Counted from the stretch's first letter, positions 25,233 through 33,812 are shown. The stretch: DNA of 64,000 nt from an uncultured Bacilli bacterium (GCA_934168005.1 CAKPMN010000002.1:13876-77875), one strand, 5' to 3'. Notes: generated from the sequence alone by a model not told the origin. Program-made: numbers and translations.

Positions 25233-26432
25233 TTGACGAAAATTGTAATAGATCCAGGTCATGGTGGTAGTGACAACGGAGCAAGTGGTAATGGGATTAT
25301 TGAAAAAAATCTAACATTAGATATATCAAAATATATGTATGATCAGTTTGATAAGTTAGGTATTCCAGTAAGTATAACAAGGACAACAGATGAAACATTG
25401 ACCCCAACAGAAAGAGTAGAAAGAATACTAGCGCCATATGGAAATAGTTCCGATGTGATTATAATATCAAATCACATAAATGCCGGAGGTGGTGATGGTG
25501 CAGAAGTAATATATGCATTAAGAAATAATGGCACATTAGCTAATAAAGTTTTAGAAGAAATTCGTCTGGCAGGTCAAAATGTAAGAAAAGCATACCAAAG
25601 GAGATTACCAAGTGATACATCAAAAGACTATTATTTCATACACAGAAATACAGGAATTACAGAACCAATAATAGTAGAATATGGTTTTTTGGATAGTACA
25701 TCAGATGATGTCAGCCAATTAAAGAATAATTGGAGAGATTATGTAGATGCTGTTGTAAGAGGAGTTGCAGATTACACAGGGGTTGCCTATGATCAAGATG
25801 TAGAAGGAATATATGTAGTAAAAAGTGGAGATACGTTATACTCAATAGCTAGAAAATACAACACAACAGTAGATGAAATAAAAAGATTAAATGATTTGAC
25901 TTCAAACACATTAACAATAGGAACAAAGCTTATAGTTCCAACAGAAAAAGAAGATGAATCAAAAGGAACTTATGTGGTTAAAGCAGGAGATACATTATAT
26001 AAAATAGCAAATGCTAACAACGTAACAGTAGCGGACATAATAAATGCTAATAATTTAACAAGTAATGTACTAAGTATAGGTCAAAAACTAATAATTCCAT
26101 CAAAAAATCAAAATGTGCCAGATTCAAATTACATAAACCATACAGTAATAAAAGGAGATAATTTATATTCAATAGCTAGAAAGTATAACACAACAGTCCA
26201 AGAATTAATGAATATAAATAATCTAAAAAGCAATTTACTAAGTATAGGTCAAGTAATTAAAGTTCCAAAAACAACAAGCGATTCAAATACATCAAACAAT
26301 GTTTACACAGTAAAATCCGGGGATACACTTTACAGTATAGCCCGTAAATTTGGAAAAACAGTATCTGATATACAGAAAAATAATAATCTGTCTACAACAA
26401 CACTATCAATAGGTCAAGAATTAATAATATAA
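25233..26432 (+). CDS. N-acetylmuramoyl-L-alanine amidase with four LysM domains
   Basis: Peptidoglycan amidase targeted by C-terminal wall-binding repeats. The TTG at 25233 is taken as start because GAGGAGTGAT lies at the usual distance (the same arrangement is used at rpiB and secA). The Amidase_3 domain (about 1-185) has VIDPGHGG, a Glu in IEKNLTLD, SNHINAGGG, and IVEYGFLDS. Four LysM repeats follow, each about 45 residues with (V/T)xSGDTLYSIA and a terminal IGxxLIIP, separated by short Ser/Asn linkers. No signal peptide is visible, so release may depend on mother-cell lysis or holin-like export, as seen in some spore-lytic amidases. Confidence 0.9.
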   Translation: MTKIVIDPGHGGSDNGASGNGIIEKNLTLDISKYMYDQFDKLGIPVSITRTTDETLTPTERVERILAPYGNSSDVIIISNHINAGGGDGAEVIYALRNNGTLANKVLEEIRLAGQNVRKAYQRRLPSDTSKDYYFIHRNTGITEPIIVEYGFLDSTSDDVSQLKNNWRDYVDAVVRGVADYTGVAYDQDVEGIYVVKSGDTLYSIARKYNTTVDEIKRLNDLTSNTLTIGTKLIVPTEKEDESKGTYVVKAGDTLYKIANANNVTVADIINANNLTSNVLSIGQKLIIPSKNQNVPDSNYINHTVIKGDNLYSIARKYNTTVQELMNINNLKSNLLSIGQVIKVPKTTSDSNTSNNVYTVKSGDTLYSIARKFGKTVSDIQKNNNLSTTTLSIGQELII

Positions 26433-26445
26433 TTTAATAAAATAT

Positions 26446-26478
26446 AAAAAGCCAAGAATAAGTTTCTTGACTTTTATT
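26446..26478. terminator. Bidirectional terminator
   Basis: Hairpin with CAAGAA/TTCTTG core flanked by A-run and T-run, between the convergent LysM amidase and SleB-like genes. Confidence 0.75.
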
Positions 26479-26480
26479 TT

Positions 26481-26909
26481 TTAATGTATTTCTGGACAGA
26501 CACCGACATCTGGTTCATAAAAACAATGATTTTTATACCTTCCTGTATTTCTCTGATTCCACCAAGTGCTTTTACATGCATCATTCCCACTAGGTGCATA
26601 AAACCACAAAGCATTTGTTGCAGGATAATAATATTCTCCATTTAAAATTCTGTCAGCTAATTCACGCTCTTTAGTTGTAGGGTTAGAAAAAAACAAAGAA
26701 CTATTAGTACCAGAGAATCCACCAGGATTTTGATAAACAACATCAGAAATAGTTCTGATATCTTTAAAAGTTAAACAAGATGCCAAAGCTCTATTTAGTA
26801 TTACATTGCCAACCATAAGCATCCCTAGATTTCCTTCCCCAAGAGCCTCAGCTCTCATAAGTCTGGCAAGCAAATCTTTTTCTTTTGAAGTGTACTTTAT
26901 TATACCCAT
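26481..26909 (-). CDS. SleB/CwlJ-type cell wall hydrolase
   Basis: 142 residues covering the Hydrolase_2 (SleB/CwlJ) domain, which contains lytic transglycosylases that degrade spore cortex during germination. It shows LLARLMRAEALGEG with the expected catalytic Glu, VGNVILNRALA, and FSNPTTKERELADRILNG. There is no N-terminal signal and no peptidoglycan-binding domain, which is closer to CwlJ than to full-length SleB. The ATG follows AGGTGATTAT. The convergent neighbour is another peptidoglycan hydrolase, suggesting a germination-related pair. Confidence 0.85.
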   Translation of the reverse strand: MGIIKYTSKEKDLLARLMRAEALGEGNLGMLMVGNVILNRALASCLTFKDIRTISDVVYQNPGGFSGTNSSLFFSNPTTKERELADRILNGEYYYPATNALWFYAPSGNDACKSTWWNQRNTGRYKNHCFYEPDVGVCPEIH

Positions 26910-27002
26910 ATAATCACCTATTTAATTATATTCATTCAATATCCTTCGTTGACAGCTTTATTAGATTATAGTATAATTTGATTATAAAATAGGAGGGATA
27001 TG

Positions 27003-27377
27003 ATGAATAAAAAGGGTTATACTCTAATTGAATTGTTAGCAGTATTATCAGTAATGGCTATCATTCTTTTAATTGCTATTCCTTCTATAACTAAACAACT
27101 GTCAGATATAGAAGAAAATAAGTATACACAGTTTAAACAAAATGTTTATCTAGCTGCAGAATCATATATAAACGCATATCCAACAAATTATGAAGTGTTA
27201 AAAATGGATGGTGGTACAGCTTGTATAAATATAGCAAGTCTAATAGAAGATGGATGGATAAAAAGTTCATTTTCAAATCCAAAAACAAATAAAGCTATAT
27301 CTTTAAAAAGCTCAGTAAAGGTTACAAATAATTCCGGAGAATATATTTATAGATATTATCCAGATAAATTATGTTAA
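27003..27377 (+). CDS. Type IV pilin-like / pseudopilin protein
   Basis: 124 residues with a textbook class III prepilin leader: MNKKG|YTLIELLAVLSVMAIIL, where cleavage would follow Gly5 and the conserved Glu is at mature position 5. A single hydrophobic helix is followed by a small C-terminal domain with two cysteines (C near 75 and the final residue). Two adjacent ATG codons (27000 and 27003) are possible; the second is better spaced from AGGAGGG. No prepilin peptidase, assembly ATPase or secretin is in the window, so those must be encoded elsewhere. The glycine-rich protein at 33857 has a related N-terminus. Confidence 0.85.
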   Translation: MNKKGYTLIELLAVLSVMAIILLIAIPSITKQLSDIEENKYTQFKQNVYLAAESYINAYPTNYEVLKMDGGTACINIASLIEDGWIKSSFSNPKTNKAISLKSSVKVTNNSGEYIYRYYPDKLC

Positions 27378-27379
27378 AT

Positions 27380-27404
27380 AAAAGGTTTTAAACCTTTTTT
27401 TCTT
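27380..27404 (+). terminator. Terminator after the pilin gene
   Basis: AAAGGTT/AACCTTT hairpin with long T-run. Confidence 0.8.
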
Positions 27405-27413
27405 TTTTAATAG

Positions 27414-27419
27414 TATAAT
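27414..27419 (+). promoter_or_regulatory. -10 box of yvcK, close-coupled to its start
   Basis: TATAAT with only 15 nt to the ATG; the intervening stretch is essentially AGGTGATTAA. Clear example of the short-leader arrangement described in the findings. Confidence 0.6.
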
Positions 27420-27434
27420 AAAGTAGGTGATTAA

Positions 27435-28373
27435 ATGAATAAGAAAGTTGTAGTACTAGGTGGTGGGACAGGAATGTCGACCCTACTTAGAGGTTTAAAG
27501 AAATTTCCAGTTGATATAACAGCTATAGTATCAGTATGTGATGATGGAAGTAGTACAGGATTACTTAGAGAAGAATTTAATATAATAGCTGTAGGAGATA
27601 TAAGAAAAGTTATAATTGCGCTTTCAGAAACAGAACCGCTTTTTGAAAGATTATTAAATTATAGATTTTCTAAAGAAAGCACATTGAATGGGCATCCTGT
27701 AGGAAATCTTCTTTTAACAGCCTTATCAGATATAAGTGGAAATATGTCAGAGGGAATTGAAACAATAGGAAAAGTATTAAAGCTTAAAGGAAAAGTTTTA
27801 CCATTAACTGATGATAGAGTTACACTTATGGCAAAGATGAAGGATGGAGAAATTGTTGAAGGAGAACACAATATAACTGATTGTGAAAAAGTAATAGAAA
27901 AAGTATTTTATAAAGAAAATCCCAAAATAAATGATAAAGCATTACAAGCAATAGAAGAAGCTGATTTGATAATACTAAGTATGGGTAGCTTGTATACAAG
28001 TGTTATACCGAATTTACTGTCAGAAGAAATATTGAATAAGCTAGATGAAAGTAAAGCTAAGATAATGTATGTATGCAATATGATGACACAACCTGGAGAA
28101 ACAGATCACTTTAAAGTAAGCGATCATATAAATGTATTAAATAAATATCTTGGAAAAAAGAAAATAAGTGTCGTTTTAACTAATAAAGGAAGAATAAAAG
28201 AAGATATCTTAAAAGAATATGAGATAAAGGAACAAAAAGATCAAGTAGAACTAGATAGAAAAAATATTAAAAATGTTAAGATAATTGCTTCAAATTATGT
28301 TACAATAGAAAACAATGTAATTAGACACGACGCCGACAAAGTTTCTCTAGACATATTTAGCTATTTACTATAA
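27435..28373 (+). CDS. yvcK: Gluconeogenesis factor YvcK (CofD-like)
   Basis: UDP-sugar-binding protein needed for normal cell shape and growth on gluconeogenic carbon. 312 residues, starting VVVLGGGTGMSTLLRGLKKF, with VSVCDDGSSTGLLR (about 35-48), GDIRKVIIALS, and LTDDRVTLMAKM. These are standard for the family. It begins the cluster yvcK-whiA-rplI-dnaB. In Bacillus the nucleotide-binding rapZ (yvcJ) gene sits just upstream; here a pilin gene does. Confidence 0.96.
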   Translation: MNKKVVVLGGGTGMSTLLRGLKKFPVDITAIVSVCDDGSSTGLLREEFNIIAVGDIRKVIIALSETEPLFERLLNYRFSKESTLNGHPVGNLLLTALSDISGNMSEGIETIGKVLKLKGKVLPLTDDRVTLMAKMKDGEIVEGEHNITDCEKVIEKVFYKENPKINDKALQAIEEADLIILSMGSLYTSVIPNLLSEEILNKLDESKAKIMYVCNMMTQPGETDHFKVSDHINVLNKYLGKKKISVVLTNKGRIKEDILKEYEIKEQKDQVELDRKNIKNVKIIASNYVTIENNVIRHDADKVSLDIFSYLL

Positions 28374-28385
28374 GGAGGTAATAAA

Positions 28386-29318
28386 ATGTCATTTACAAGT
28401 GAAGTTAAAAATGAAGTAAGTAAATTAGATACAATGACATTAGAAAATGTTACCGAATTATCTGCAATATGTAGAAATATAGGAAATGTCACAAAGACTT
28501 CTTTAAAAATAACAACAGAAAATGCTGCAGTAGCAAGAAGAATATTCAACTTAATTAAAGAAACATATTTTGTTACTTGTAAGACAACAGTCAGAAGAGG
28601 ATATAATTTTACTAAAAACTATATTTATATATTGGAAATACACTCTAAACAAAAAGAAATAATAGAAGATCTAAACTTAAAAAATAACATTCCAGAAGAG
28701 TATATGTACGCAGATGAATCTCTTAAAAGAGCATACCTAAGAGGTGTATTCTTAAGTTGTGGAAGTATAAATGACCCTAAAAAATCAAGATATCATTTAG
28801 AATTTTTAGTAGACAACCTTGAATATGCAAATTTCGTATCAAATATGTTAAACGAATTTTATTTAAACAGTAAAGTAATACGCAGACAAAATAAATATAT
28901 GATATATATGAAAGAAGCAGAAAAAATAGGAGATTTTTTAAGAATACTAGAAACAAAAAACGCATTATTCTATTATGAAGATATGAGAATATATAGAGAT
29001 CATAAAAATATGACAAATAGATTAAATAATTGTGAACAAGCAAATGTAGATAAAATGATTTCAACAGCTTCATCACAAGTAAACGACATACTTTATCTAC
29101 AAAAAAGATGTGCATTTGAATTACTAGATGAAAAGGTAAGAGAAGTGGCTGAATATAGATTGAAATATAAAGAAGCCTCACTTTTAGAATTAAGTGAAAT
29201 AATAAGCCTAGAAACAGAACATAAAATTACAAAGTCAGGTGTATACCATAGAATGGAAAAAATAAAAGAATTAGCTTCTAAAATAAGAGAAAAAGAGGAC
29301 AACTTGAGGAAATTTTAG
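28386..29318 (+). CDS. whiA: DNA-binding protein WhiA
   Basis: Regulator of sporulation in actinobacteria and of cell division and chromosome segregation in Bacilli. 310 residues: N-terminal homing-endonuclease-like (LAGLIDADG fold, no catalytic residues) domain to about 215, with AYLRGVFLSCGSIND near 117-131, then a helix-turn-helix (LLELSEIISLETEHKITKSG, about 267-286, then VYHRMEKIKELA). It starts 13 nt after yvcK with AAGGAGGTAA. Confidence 0.96.
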   Translation: MSFTSEVKNEVSKLDTMTLENVTELSAICRNIGNVTKTSLKITTENAAVARRIFNLIKETYFVTCKTTVRRGYNFTKNYIYILEIHSKQKEIIEDLNLKNNIPEEYMYADESLKRAYLRGVFLSCGSINDPKKSRYHLEFLVDNLEYANFVSNMLNEFYLNSKVIRRQNKYMIYMKEAEKIGDFLRILETKNALFYYEDMRIYRDHKNMTNRLNNCEQANVDKMISTASSQVNDILYLQKRCAFELLDEKVREVAEYRLKYKEASLLELSEIISLETEHKITKSGVYHRMEKIKELASKIREKEDNLRKF

Positions 29319-29341
29319 TATAATAAAAAAGAGGTGGACTT

Positions 29342-29785
29342 ATGAGAGTAATATTTTTAAAAGACGTAAAAGGTCAAGGTAAAAAAGATGAAATAAAAGA
29401 AGTAAAAGATGGTTATGCAATGAACTTTTTGATAAAAAAAGGATATGCAACCAAAGCAGATGAAACAGGATTAAAAAACTTATCAAGAGAACAAGAAACA
29501 AGAAAACTAGAAGAATCTCTACTAGTTAAAGATATGGAATCATTAAAGGGTAAGATTGAAAAAGTAACATTAACATTCAAAGTAAAAACAGGAAAAGAAG
29601 AAAGAATGTTTGGACAAATATCAGTAAAACAAATCAAAGAAGAATTACAAAAAAAAGGCTTTAATATAGATAAGACAAAGATAAAGCTAGATCATCCTAT
29701 AATGAGTTTAGGATGCCATGAAATAGATATAAATTTACATAAAGAGGTAGTTGCAAAACTAAAAATACAAGTAAAAGGTGCGTGA
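29342..29785 (+). CDS. rplI: 50S ribosomal protein L9
   Basis: 147 residues with the N-terminal L9 signature [18 protein letters not shown] and [12 protein letters not shown], a long connecting helix and a C-terminal domain. A TATAAT at 29319-29324, immediately after the whiA stop, provides an internal promoter. It ends in TGA, 5 nt before the dnaB start. Confidence 0.98.
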   Translation: MRVIFLKDVKGQGKKDEIKEVKDGYAMNFLIKKGYATKADETGLKNLSREQETRKLEESLLVKDMESLKGKIEKVTLTFKVKTGKEERMFGQISVKQIKEELQKKGFNIDKTKIKLDHPIMSLGCHEIDINLHKEVVAKLKIQVKGA

Positions 29786-29789
29786 TAAT

Positions 29790-31127
29790 ATGAATAAAGA
29801 AATGCCAAATGACATAGCAGCAGAACAAGCAGTATTAGGTTCAATGTTTATGTCAAAAAAAGCATGCGAAAAGGTAATAGAAAGACTAAATCCGGATGCT
29901 TTCTATCTAGATAAACATGCTAAAATATTTAAGGCAATCGCATCTTTAAAAGAAGCAGGAAGTCCAATCGACATAACAATAGTAACTAATGAACTAGAAA
30001 AAAGAAAAGAATTATCAAGTGTAGGTGGAGTAGAATATTTAAGTGACATAGTAATGATCGTTCCATCAGCAGCAAATGTAGAAGAATATATAAAAATAGT
30101 AGAAGAAAAATCAATTAGAAGAAGACTTATAGAAGCAGCTTTATCAATAGAAACAGATAGTTATAACTGGAATGACACATTAGATGAACTATTAGATAGA
30201 TCTGAAAAAAATTTAATGAATATTTCAAAAGCTAGAAGTGGTTCAGAATTTCAAGCAATATCAGATGTATTATATAGAGCCCAACTAAATCTAGAGAAAC
30301 TATCACAAGTAAAAGGAGAAATAACAGGATTACCAACAGGTTTTTATGACATAGATAAGATAACATCAGGTTTACATGAAAATGAATTGATCATTATAGC
30401 TGCTCGTCCAGCCATGGGAAAAACAGCATTTGCTTTAAACATTGCAACAAACATAGCAATGAATACAAAAAAAACAGTTGCATTATTTAACCTTGAAATG
30501 GGTGCAGAACAATTAGCAACTCGTATGTTAGCATCAGTTGGACAAATTGAAGGTATGAGATTATCTTCTGGTAAACTAGAACATAATGACTGGAAGAGAG
30601 TAAATGAAGCTATATCTAGATTGGCAGATACAAGTATTTTTATTGATGATACTCCAGGTATTTCTATAGGTGAAATAAGAGCAAAATGTAGAAGATTAGC
30701 AAGTGAAGAAGATTTGGGAATAATAATAATTGACTACTTACAATTGATTAGTGGTTCTGAAAAAACACAAAATAATAGACAATTAGAAATATCAGAGATA
30801 TCAAGATCACTTAAAACTCTAGCAATGGAACTTAGAATTCCTATCATTGCCTTAGCGCAATTATCTCGTAGTGTTGAATCAAGAGATGACAAAAGACCTA
30901 TTCTAAGTGACTTAAGAGAGTCAGGATCAATCGAACAAGATGCCGATATAGTTGCATTCTTATATCGTGATGATTATTATAACAAAGACACTGCAATAGA
31001 TGAATCAACAAGTAAAAGTGAATTTATTATAAGAAAACATCGTAGTGGTCCAACAGGAACAATAGATTTGATATTCAAAAGAAATACATCAACTTTTTTA
31101 AATTTCATAAATAAAGAAGAAGTGTAA
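29790..31127 (+). CDS. dnaB: Replicative DNA helicase DnaB
   Basis: Hexameric 5'-3' helicase of the replisome (called DnaC in Bacillus subtilis). 445 residues from the ATG at 29790, preceded by GTGATAAT; a GTG at 29778 overlaps rplI. N-terminal DnaB_N domain (NDIAAEQAVLGSMF), then a RecA-like domain with Walker A ARPAMGKTAFAL, Walker B IIIIDYLQLI, ALAQLSRSVESR, and the C-terminal RKHRSGPTGTIDL. The rplI-dnaB neighbourhood is the usual Bacilli one. The stop overlaps the next gene. Confidence 0.98.
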   Translation: MNKEMPNDIAAEQAVLGSMFMSKKACEKVIERLNPDAFYLDKHAKIFKAIASLKEAGSPIDITIVTNELEKRKELSSVGGVEYLSDIVMIVPSAANVEEYIKIVEEKSIRRRLIEAALSIETDSYNWNDTLDELLDRSEKNLMNISKARSGSEFQAISDVLYRAQLNLEKLSQVKGEITGLPTGFYDIDKITSGLHENELIIIAARPAMGKTAFALNIATNIAMNTKKTVALFNLEMGAEQLATRMLASVGQIEGMRLSSGKLEHNDWKRVNEAISRLADTSIFIDDTPGISIGEIRAKCRRLASEEDLGIIIIDYLQLISGSEKTQNNRQLEISEISRSLKTLAMELRIPIIALAQLSRSVESRDDKRPILSDLRESGSIEQDADIVAFLYRDDYYNKDTAIDESTSKSEFIIRKHRSGPTGTIDLIFKRNTSTFLNFINKEEV

Positions 31128-31891
31128 TGAAAGTATCAGTTTTAGCGAGTGGTTCTAAAGGAAATTCAACTTATATTAGTACAAAAGATTTAGATTTGCT
31201 AATAGACCTTGGGCCAACATGTCTTTATATAGAAAATAAATTGAAAGAGTTAGATGTAGAACCAAAGAACATAAAAGCAGTTTTAATAACCCATACTCAT
31301 TCTGACCATACAAAAGGATTAAGAGTTTTCTATAAAAAATACAATCCAAAAATTTATTTAACTAAGAAGATGTATGATGATTTAAGTATGGAATTTGAAA
31401 TAACCAATTACTGTCTAATTGAAAAAGATTTTAATATAGAAAATACTCATATAAAAGTAGTTAAAACATCTCATGATGCAAGTGATTCAAATGCATACGT
31501 TGTAGAAGAAGATAATAAATCGGTAGTTTATATAACAGATACTGGGTTTATTAACCAGAAATTTTTTAATGTTTTAAAAAATAGAAATGTTTATATAATG
31601 GAAAGTAACCACGATATAGAGATGCTTTTAAATGGAAGATATCCTTATCATTTAAAACAAAGAGTTCTAAGTGATAGGGGCCATTTATCAAATATAGACT
31701 CAGCTCATTATTTAAAAGAATTTATAGGAAAAGATACAAAAAAAATCTTTTTAGCCCATTTAAGTGAAGAAAATAATACTTATGAAAAAGCTATTAATAC
31801 ATTAAAAGGAGTATTAGAAGAACATGATATAAAATTTGATGATATTGAAATAGCAAAACAAAATGAAAAGACGGAGTTAATTAACTTATGA
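31127..31891 (+). CDS. walJ: Metallo-beta-lactamase-fold protein YycJ/WalJ
   Basis: 254 residues. Metal-binding motif THTHSDHTKG (HxHxDH, about 63-72), further ligands at TSHDASD and the aspartate in YITDTGF, and a late AHLSEENN. Short-chain MBL proteins of this type are encoded near walRK and dnaB and are thought to act in DNA metabolism; the exact substrate is not known. Coding overlaps are tight: the ATG overlaps the dnaB stop (TAATG) and the TGA stop overlaps rlmH (ATGA). No walRK genes are present here. Confidence 0.9.
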   Translation: MKVSVLASGSKGNSTYISTKDLDLLIDLGPTCLYIENKLKELDVEPKNIKAVLITHTHSDHTKGLRVFYKKYNPKIYLTKKMYDDLSMEFEITNYCLIEKDFNIENTHIKVVKTSHDASDSNAYVVEEDNKSVVYITDTGFINQKFFNVLKNRNVYIMESNHDIEMLLNGRYPYHLKQRVLSDRGHLSNIDSAHYLKEFIGKDTKKIFLAHLSEENNTYEKAINTLKGVLEEHDIKFDDIEIAKQNEKTELINL

Positions 31892-32337
31892 AAATAATAT
31901 GTATTGGAAAAGTTAAAGAAGAATATTTTAAAAATGGAATAAAAGAATATCAAACAAGATTGTCAAAATATACAAAACTAGATATTATTGAACTAAATGA
32001 TTATGCCTTAACTCCTTCTTTAAATAAGCAAAAAGAAGGAGAAGAAATATTAAAAAATATAAAAGAAAAAGATTATGTAATAACCTTAGAAATAAATGGT
32101 AAAAAATATAATTCAAAAGATCTATCAGATAGAATAAATAAAATTCAAATTATAAATAGTAATATAGTATTTGTAATAGGTGGATCAGACGGACTATCTG
32201 ATGAGGTTAAGAAAAGAAGTAATGAAGCTATATCTTTTTCAGATTTAACATTTCCTCATCAATTATTCAGAGTAATGCTATTAGAACAAATATACAGGTC
32301 ATATAAAATTTTAAATAATGAATCATATCATAAATAG
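31888..32337 (+). CDS. rlmH: 23S rRNA (pseudouridine1915-N3)-methyltransferase RlmH
   Basis: SPOUT-fold methyltransferase that modifies Psi1915 in helix 69. 149 residues, slightly shorter than usual (155-160). Motifs: MKIICIGKVKEEYFK at the start, FVIGGSDGLSDEV (SAM-binding knot), and FPHQLFRVMLLEQIYRSYKI near the end. Last gene of the yvcK-rlmH run, closed by a terminator. Confidence 0.97.
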   Translation: MKIICIGKVKEEYFKNGIKEYQTRLSKYTKLDIIELNDYALTPSLNKQKEGEEILKNIKEKDYVITLEINGKKYNSKDLSDRINKIQIINSNIVFVIGGSDGLSDEVKKRSNEAISFSDLTFPHQLFRVMLLEQIYRSYKILNNESYHK

Positions 32338-32347
32338 TTATGAACAT

Positions 32348-32373
32348 AAACAGTGTAAAAAACTGTTTTTTTT
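32348..32373 (+). terminator. Terminator after rlmH
   Basis: AAACAGT/ACTGTTT hairpin and T-run. Confidence 0.85.
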
Positions 32374-32376
32374 AAT

Positions 32377-32405
32377 AAAAAGATGTAGAAAAATATCTAC
32401 ATCTT
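32377..32405 (-). terminator. Terminator after ldh
   Basis: AAGATGTAG/CTACATCTT 9-bp stem with T-run on the minus strand. It includes the ldh stop. Confidence 0.85.
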
Positions 32406-33305
32406 AATAGAGTTAATAGCTTCTTTAATTAAATCAATAGAATTTTGTAATCTTCTTTCTTCATCTTTATTTAAATTGACATAAATTTTATGAGATACAC
32501 CATTTTTATTTATAACAGAAGGAAGACTAACATAGACATCATTATCTTTATCATAAGTAGAAACAGTTAAAATAGTATTTTCGTCATTTAAAATAGCGTT
32601 AGTAATTCTAACTAGACACATACCAATACCATAATAAGTTGCGCCTTTTTTATTTATTATTTCATAAGCAGCGTTTCTAACATCATTTTCTAAAGAATTA
32701 AGTTCATCATCATTTAGAAACATACTTATATTTTGAAGTCCTATATTAGCATTACTCCAAGGAATAAATTCAGAGTCTCCGTGTTCTCCCATAACATATG
32801 CATGAACATTTTTAGGGTTGATTTTTAATTTATCACCAATCATAAAGCGTAATCTAGCAGTATCTAGACTAGTACCACTACCAATAACTCTACTAGAATC
32901 AATATTAGCATATTTCCATGTAATGTAAGTCATAACATCAAGAGGGTTGGTGGCAATTAAAAATACACCTTTAAATCCATTAGCCATAACATTATCAATA
33001 ATACCTTTGAAAATAGCACTATTTTTATTAATTAAATCCATTCTAGTTTCACCAGGTTTTTGATTAGCACCTGCTGCAATACAAACCAAAGATGCGTCTT
33101 TACAATCTTCATAAGTTCCACTTTTAATTTTCATTTTATTAGGACCGACAGCTAAGCAATGATTTAAATCCATTACTTCACCTTCAACTCTATCCATATT
33201 TAGATCAATAAGTGCAAGTTCATTTACACTATTTTTTTGGTTAAGCAAAGCATAAGCATAACTCATACCAACATTACCGCAACCGATAATAACTACTTTA
33301 TTCAT
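32397..33305 (-). CDS. ldh: L-lactate dehydrogenase
   Basis: Reduces pyruvate to L-lactate with NADH, regenerating NAD during fermentation. 302 residues: Rossmann start VVIIGCGNVGMSYAYALL, GETRMDLINKNSAIF (catalytic-loop Arg), IATNPLDVMTYITWK, and GEHGDSEFIPWSNANIG with the catalytic His. The HGD(S)E pattern and the substrate-loop position favour lactate over malate dehydrogenase. TATAAT (33322-33327) lies 16 nt from the ATG with AGGTGAT between. The divergent-region XRE gene lies just upstream on the same strand. Confidence 0.95.
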   Translation of the reverse strand: MNKVVIIGCGNVGMSYAYALLNQKNSVNELALIDLNMDRVEGEVMDLNHCLAVGPNKMKIKSGTYEDCKDASLVCIAAGANQKPGETRMDLINKNSAIFKGIIDNVMANGFKGVFLIATNPLDVMTYITWKYANIDSSRVIGSGTSLDTARLRFMIGDKLKINPKNVHAYVMGEHGDSEFIPWSNANIGLQNISMFLNDDELNSLENDVRNAAYEIINKKGATYYGIGMCLVRITNAILNDENTILTVSTYDKDNDVYVSLPSVINKNGVSHKIYVNLNKDEERRLQNSIDLIKEAINSIKM

Positions 33306-33366
33306 ATAATCACCTAATAATATTATAACTATTTTTTATTTCTTTTTTTACAAAATATACAAAACT

Positions 33367-33600
33367 TTACATTTTTTCTTTTTTACAAGCTGCATATGGT
33401 TTCTTTTCGTCGGTACGACATATCAAATAATCAACAGATGTGTGATAATAGTCAGCAAGCTTACATAAAATTTCAATAGGAATACCTCGTTTTCCAATTT
33501 CATAATATGAGTAAGTAACTTGTGAAATATATAAAATTTCACTTATTTTTTTTTGACTTAAATCATTATCTTCCCTTAAATCTTTCAATCTTAATCTCAT
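33367..33600 (-). CDS. XRE-family regulator beside triple palindrome
   Basis: 77 residues from ATG 33600 (AGGTGAT site). A Cro/C1-type helix-turn-helix fills residues about 3-60: LRLKDLREDNDLSQKKISEI, ISQVTYSYYEIGKRG, and LCKLADYYHTSVDYLI. The short tail has two cysteines and many lysines. It is transcribed away from the glycine-rich surface gene, and the 257-bp region between them holds three copies of TAAAACnnnnnGTTTTA placed around the promoter of that gene. It is the obvious candidate to bind these sites, and may also regulate itself and ldh. Confidence 0.88.
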   Translation of the reverse strand: MRLRLKDLREDNDLSQKKISEILYISQVTYSYYEIGKRGIPIEILCKLADYYHTSVDYLICRTDEKKPYAACKKEKM

Positions 33601-33626
33601 AAAAATCACCTGTTATTAATTTTAAT

Positions 33627-33643
33627 TAAAACAATATGTTTTA
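33627..33643. promoter_or_regulatory. Operator site 1
   Basis: TAAAAC-AATAT-GTTTTA palindrome, directly upstream of the -35 box. Confidence 0.75.
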
Positions 33644-33672
33644 TTGACTTTTAAAACAGAGTGTTTTATAAT
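33644..33672 (+). promoter_or_regulatory. Promoter of the glycine-rich protein operon
   Basis: TTGACT, exactly 17 nt, TATAAT. Near-consensus and therefore likely strong unless repressed. Predicted start about 33679. Confidence 0.88.
33652..33668. promoter_or_regulatory. Operator site 2
   Basis: TAAAAC-AGAGT-GTTTTA, filling the -35/-10 spacer and overlapping the first bases of the -10 box. Confidence 0.75.
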
Positions 33673-33682
33673 TGAATTAAAT

Positions 33683-33699
33683 TAAAACAATACGTTTTA
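33683..33699. promoter_or_regulatory. Operator site 3
   Basis: TAAAAC-AATAC-GTTTTA, just downstream of the predicted transcription start. Confidence 0.75.
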
Positions 33700-33743
33700 A
33701 TAATAGGGACAATTAATACATTATTATGAGAGAAGGATATGAT

Positions 33744-33779
33744 ATGAAAAATGTTAGCAATAACGTTGTTTTTCGTTAA
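33744..33779 (+). CDS. Eleven-residue leader peptide
   Basis: ATG with an AGAAGGA site encodes MKNVSNNVVFR and stop. It lies between the promoter and an intrinsic terminator, in the leader of the glycine-rich gene. It may couple translation to terminator readthrough. No run of a single regulatory amino acid is present, so the signal it might sense is unknown. Confidence 0.5.
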   Translation: MKNVSNNVVFR

Positions 33780-33782
33780 GCC

Positions 33783-33812
33783 AACAGTGCAATATCTAAT
33801 TGCACTGTTTTT
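33783..33812 (+). terminator. Leader terminator upstream of the glycine-rich gene
   Basis: Perfect 11-bp stem AACAGTGCAAT/ATTGCACTGTT with a five-base loop and T-run, 44 nt before the main ATG. It should end transcription before the structural gene unless antitermination occurs. Confidence 0.85.
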
